This document shows positions 61,283-64,000 of a stretch of 64,000 nt of DNA, in pieces. The translations under genes were made by a program, and so were the position numbers. How positions within the stretch are numbered: the stretch's first letter is position 1; each line of letters begins with the position of its first letter. Under the pieces are notes generated by a model. It searched no databases, was not told where the DNA came from, and saw nothing but the letters and a program-made list of their open reading frames with translations. The DNA comes from Billgrantia pellis (lineage in GTDB: Bacteria > Pseudomonadota > Gammaproteobacteria > Pseudomonadales > Halomonadaceae), in contig NZ_VTPY01000003.1 in NCBI RefSeq assembly GCF_008297955.1, positions 837,647 through 901,646 of the forward strand, read 5' to 3'.

Positions 61283-61396
61283 GTATCTGATATGCACCAT
61301 CCTTTGCAGATGGCATGCACAACAGCGGGCGCCATGATAGCGAAGGTCTCGCAAGCTGGCAACCCCTTCCGGCACGTCGACACGTCCGGAAAAGAA

Positions 61397-61420
61397 AAAG
61401 GCGAGCCTCGGCCCGCCTTT
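61397..61420 (-). terminator. Terminator after tRNA-Thr
   Basis: Stem AAAGGCG-a-GCC / GGC-c-CGCCTTT with loop TC, followed on the minus strand by TTTTTCTTTT. It ends the Tyr-Gly-Thr tRNA transcript, so tRNA-Trp and secE need read-through or another start. Confidence 0.85.
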
Positions 61421-61427
61421 CGCTATT

Positions 61428-61502
61428 TGGAGCTCATGGACGGATTTGAACCGTCGACCTCACCCTTACCAAGGGTGTGCTCTACCCCTGAGCTACATGA
61501 GC
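61428..61502 (-). tRNA. tRNA-Thr, anticodon GGT
   Basis: 75-nt cloverleaf with acceptor GCTCATG / CATGAGC, anticodon stem CACCC / GGGTG around TTGGTAA (anticodon GGT) and encoded CCA. It corresponds to E. coli thrT, which is followed there by tufB; here a terminator follows. Confidence 0.97.
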
Positions 61503-61525
61503 GCAACCTCTGGCATCGCAATGCC

Positions 61526-61599
<74 letters not shown>

Positions 61600-61647
61600 C
61601 TACCCACTCTTCCCAATCCAGACCTCATCGATCTTGATCGGCTCATC

Positions 61648-61731
<84 letters not shown>

Positions 61732-61743
61732 AGATGGCGGACT

Positions 61744-61771
61744 ATTCTACCGCCTACCGAACCCCTGTCAA
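61744..61771 (-). promoter_or_regulatory. Sigma-70 promoter of the tRNA Tyr-Gly-Thr cluster
   Basis: A perfect TTGACA (61766-61771), 16-base spacer and TAGAAT (61744-61749) on the minus strand. The GC-rich discriminator (AGTCCGCC) is typical of stringently controlled stable-RNA promoters. Confidence 0.85.
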
Positions 61772-61847
61772 GCGCTTACTTATCAGCGACTTGCTCGACA
61801 CTCACCCCCTCGGGCGAGCCTGCGGCCTCGGAACGCGCTGCATTGTG

Positions 61848-62687
61848 TCAAAGCAGCATTGAGAATGCAAGTCCGGCCCTGATTTTTTCGAGGCCGGCCG
61901 GTTGCGGAACTCGGGGCGCCCCCGACATGCGCCCGGCGCGCTCGGCAGCGGTAAGTGGAAAGCAGGCTTCCAGGCCGCCGTACACCATGTCAGGCCAGAC
62001 GGCGTGGGGGGATTGAACACCGCGTGCCACGACGCGAGCATCGCCGCCGGTCAGCAACATCGGCAGAGCGATCCCTTCACGATCGCAAACCTCGGCATAG
62101 ATGCGGTTCACCGCACTGACGGCAGCCAGGTAGATCCCATGATTGACCGCCTCGACGGTGCGCTTGCCCGGAAGCAGCAGCTCTTCCGCCTCGCTGTCAG
62201 GATCGATCGCTACATTGCGCGTGCCCAGCTTGAGGCTCTCCTTCATCAATCTCAGACCGGGAATAATGTAGCCGCCTAGATGCCTCCCCCCCGGCAGTAC
62301 GAAATCGATCGTGATGGCGCTGCCACAATCCACCGCGCAGCATCCTCCAGCCAACTGATAGCCGGCCAGCACTCCCAACCAGCGATCCACTCCCAAGCGA
62401 TGCGGCTCCTCATACCCGTTGACAACCCCCAACGCTTCCGACACCGAGCGCGCCACATGGACATGGCTGACGCGGCTCTGCAACAACGCCACGGTCTGCT
62501 CGAGCACGGCTTGCCTGGCGACACTGGAGATCCTCACCGCCTCGACCACATCGAGATCGGGAATGTCCGAGCCCGGCCTCCATTCCTCACGGGTCCACAC
62601 GGCGCCACGCGAACGAATCTCGCTGCTGTCGGCATCCTTCAGGCGCCACTTGGAGAGCGTATTGCCAATGTCAAGATCCAGGATCAT
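61848..62687 (-). CDS. coaX: Type III pantothenate kinase
   Basis: Catalyses the first step of coenzyme A synthesis; the ASKHA-fold enzyme is not inhibited by CoA, unlike CoaA. 279 residues. Phosphate-1 motif DIGNTLSKWRL at the N-terminus, GVDRWLG (substrate site), DCGSAITIDFV (phosphate-2; most members have DAGTA) and LLTGGDA near the end. It overlaps the birA stop codon by 4 bases (ATGA), so the two are coupled, as in Pseudomonas. Confidence 0.95.
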   Translation of the reverse strand: MILDLDIGNTLSKWRLKDADSSEIRSRGAVWTREEWRPGSDIPDLDVVEAVRISSVARQAVLEQTVALLQSRVSHVHVARSVSEALGVVNGYEEPHRLGVDRWLGVLAGYQLAGGCCAVDCGSAITIDFVLPGGRHLGGYIIPGLRLMKESLKLGTRNVAIDPDSEAEELLLPGKRTVEAVNHGIYLAAVSAVNRIYAEVCDREGIALPMLLTGGDARVVARGVQSPHAVWPDMVYGGLEACFPLTAAERAGRMSGAPRVPQPAGLEKIRAGLAFSMLL

Positions 62688-63667
62688 GAGCGCCCACGCA
62701 CGCTGATTTCCCCCCCTCCCAGACGCTCACGCCTTTCGCCATGCCGGATCCACAGGTTGCCCGCCTCGTCCACCGATTCCGCTACCGCAGTGAGCCGCTC
62801 CGCCCCCCGATGCACCTCGACGTCGCACTCGGCAAATGCATGCCGAGCGTTCCATTCCTCCTGCCAGGCGGCAAAGCCCAGCGTCTCGTAGCCGGCAAGC
62901 AACGGCATCAGCTCGTCCAGCAACTCTGCTGCCAGCCGATTGCGTGACAGCTGCGGCGCTTGGTCGTGCACTGCCGCGACACGCTGTTCGATCCGTGCAC
63001 GGAAGGCCTGGGGCAAGTCAAAGTTGATTCCCATGCCCACTACGACTTCGCAGGGCCCGGCGGTGTCACCGCTGATCTCGACCAAGATACCTGCCAGCTT
63101 GCCCAACCGACCTTCATCATCCTCCAGCAGGACATCATTGGGCCATTTGAGCCTGGGCCTGACGCCATGCTGTTCCAGCACTCTGGCCAGCGCCACGCCG
63201 ATGGCCAGACTCAGCCCTTCCAGAGCCGTTACGCCGGTCTCGAAACGCCAGCCCACCGAGAGCATGAGCGCCCGTCCCCAGGGAGTCGACCAGACACGCC
63301 CGCGACGGCCTTTCCCCGCACTCTGCTGCTCGACCAGACAGACCTCACCATGGCCCGCCCCCTGCTCGAAGCGCTGACGGATGAATGCGTTGCTCGAGGG
63401 CAGCGTCTCCTCGACGAACAGGCGGGCGACATGCAGCCTCCCACGTCGCGACAGCCCTGCCACGATGGCACTGCCATCAAGCAGCTGCAGCGGGGCTGAC
63501 AAGCGATAGCCCTGCCCCTTGACCGCTTCCAGCGGAATGTCCATTGCCTCGAGTTTCTTCAGCTGTTTCCAGACTGCGGTGCGGGAGACGCCCAGCCGCT
63601 CCCCCAATTGCTCACCCGAGTGGAACTTCCCATCCCCCAGGAGCCGGATCAGATCGCCGATGGTCAT
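62684..63667 (-). CDS. birA: Bifunctional biotin ligase / biotin operon repressor
   Basis: Attaches biotin to carboxylase carrier protein and, when idle, represses biotin genes. 327 residues (E. coli 321). N-terminal winged helix (SGEQLGERLGVSRTAVWKQL), the biotinyl-AMP loop as GKGRRGRVWSTPWG (E. coli GRGRRGR), KWPNDVLL and the C-terminal SH3-like domain. It lies between an rrn operon end and coaX. Confidence 0.96.
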   Translation of the reverse strand: MTIGDLIRLLGDGKFHSGEQLGERLGVSRTAVWKQLKKLEAMDIPLEAVKGQGYRLSAPLQLLDGSAIVAGLSRRGRLHVARLFVEETLPSSNAFIRQRFEQGAGHGEVCLVEQQSAGKGRRGRVWSTPWGRALMLSVGWRFETGVTALEGLSLAIGVALARVLEQHGVRPRLKWPNDVLLEDDEGRLGKLAGILVEISGDTAGPCEVVVGMGINFDLPQAFRARIEQRVAAVHDQAPQLSRNRLAAELLDELMPLLAGYETLGFAAWQEEWNARHAFAECDVEVHRGAERLTAVAESVDEAGNLWIRHGERRERLGGGEISVRGRS

Positions 63668-63743
63668 GCCCTAGTGCCCCAACCGGGAAAAGGCCCATTC
63701 TAGCGGAACAGCGCAGCCGCCGGAAACGCACTGATCGGAAAAA

Positions 63744-63771
63744 GAAACCCCGACCAATTGGCCGGGGTTTC
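63744..63771 (-). terminator. Distal terminator of the rRNA operon
   Basis: Inverted repeat GAAACCCCG / CGGGGTTTC enclosing the palindrome CCAATTGG, between birA and the 5S gene. It is preceded by a copy of the 5S tail (see the repeats). Confidence 0.75.
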
Positions 63772-63788
63772 TGAAGAGATGCCTGACG
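63765..63788. repeat. 24-bp direct repeat, copy 1 (5S-tail remnant)
   Basis: Identical over 24 bases to 63858-63881, offset by 93 bases. It covers a terminator arm end (GGGTTTC), CTGAAGAGAT and the last bases of 5S rRNA (GCCTGACG). Confidence 0.9.
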
Positions 63789-63834
63789 CTCCGGGCGGCG
63801 CTCCGCTACGCTACGTGGGAGGCCCCCAAACGAC

Positions 63835-63864
63835 GAAACCCAGCCTCTCTCGAAGCTGGGTTTC
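63835..63864 (-). terminator. Proximal terminator of the rRNA operon
   Basis: Inverted repeat GAAACCCAGC / GCTGGGTTTC with a 10-base loop, directly downstream of the 5S 3' end on the minus strand. Confidence 0.85.
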
Positions 63865-63881
63865 TGAAGAGATGCCTGACG
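63858..63881. repeat. 24-bp direct repeat, copy 2 (at the true 5S end)
   Basis: Second copy of the 24-base repeat; here it joins the real 3' end of the 5S gene to the proximal terminator. Confidence 0.9.
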
Positions 63882-63991
63882 ATGACCTACTCTCGCATGG
63901 GGAAGCCCCACACTACCATCGGCGCTGAGCGGTTTCACTGCTGAGTTCGGCATGGGGTCAGGTGGTTCCCACTCGCTATGGTCGTCAGGCG
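63873..63991 (-). rRNA. rrf: 5S ribosomal RNA
   Basis: About 119 nt, with the ends GCCTGACGACCATAGCG and CATCGTCAGGC pairing as helix I. It contains the conserved ACCTGACCCCATGCCGAACT, then AGTGAAACCGCTCAGCGCC, then GATGGTAGTGTGGGG and CCCCATGCGAGAGTAGG. It is the last gene of an rrn operon whose 23S gene must lie beyond the right edge. Confidence 0.97.
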
Positions 63992-64000
63992 TAAACGGTT

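Overview
The window is a GC-rich (about 62-65% by eye) bacterial chromosome segment. Its gene content and order are those of a gammaproteobacterium in the Pseudomonas/Oceanospirillales part of the class, and I favour Halomonas or another Halomonadaceae. The reasons are the fabA-fabB pair, the ssb/MFS/uvrA arrangement, proB-obgE-rpmA-rplU next to divergent ispB, and the block birA-coaX-tRNAs-secE-nusG-rplKAJL-rpoBC-rpsLG-fusA-tuf-S10-spc-alpha running into uvrA. The genus is an inference; nothing in the sequence fixes it. I see no insertion sequence, prophage, CRISPR array or toxin-antitoxin pair.

Left part (1-10 kb): ileS (cut by the window edge), ribF, murJ, rpsT, proB, obgE, rpmA and rplU all lie on the minus strand. 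They are followed by divergent ispB and a tRNA-Pro(CGG) gene with its own near-consensus promoter.

Middle part (10-30.6 kb): this mixed region carries a small membrane protein, a universal stress protein, a phospholipase D-type lipoprotein coupled to a small membrane protein, a TlpA-like thioredoxin fused to an Lgt-like membrane segment, and rapA. Next is a possible light- or stress-responsive module: a TIGR01777 (YfcH-like) epimerase, a single-domain CbiX-like chelatase and a MerR/LitR-type regulator that lacks the expected cobalamin-binding residues. TGTACA-type operator candidates lie in both promoter regions. A PAS-GGDEF-EAL protein, fabA-fabB, a PlsC-like acyltransferase coupled to an RmlD-like protein, ssb, a YajR-like MFS carrier and uvrA complete the region.

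Right part (30.7-64 kb): an unbroken minus-strand housekeeping block. In the direction of transcription it reads 5S rRNA (end of an rrn operon), birA-coaX, tRNA-Tyr, tRNA-Gly, tRNA-Thr, tRNA-Trp, secE-nusG, rplKAJL-rpoBC, rpsLG-fusA-tuf, then the S10, spc and alpha operons down to rplQ. It ends at a strong bidirectional terminator shared with convergent uvrA. Only one tuf gene is present; the position after tRNA-Thr, where tufB usually lies, holds a terminator instead.

Most of the window is conserved core genome. The parts most worth follow-up are the LitR-like module, the Lgt/TlpA fusion, the 152-nt structured gap between rpsJ and rplC, the missing tufB and the duplicated 5S tail.
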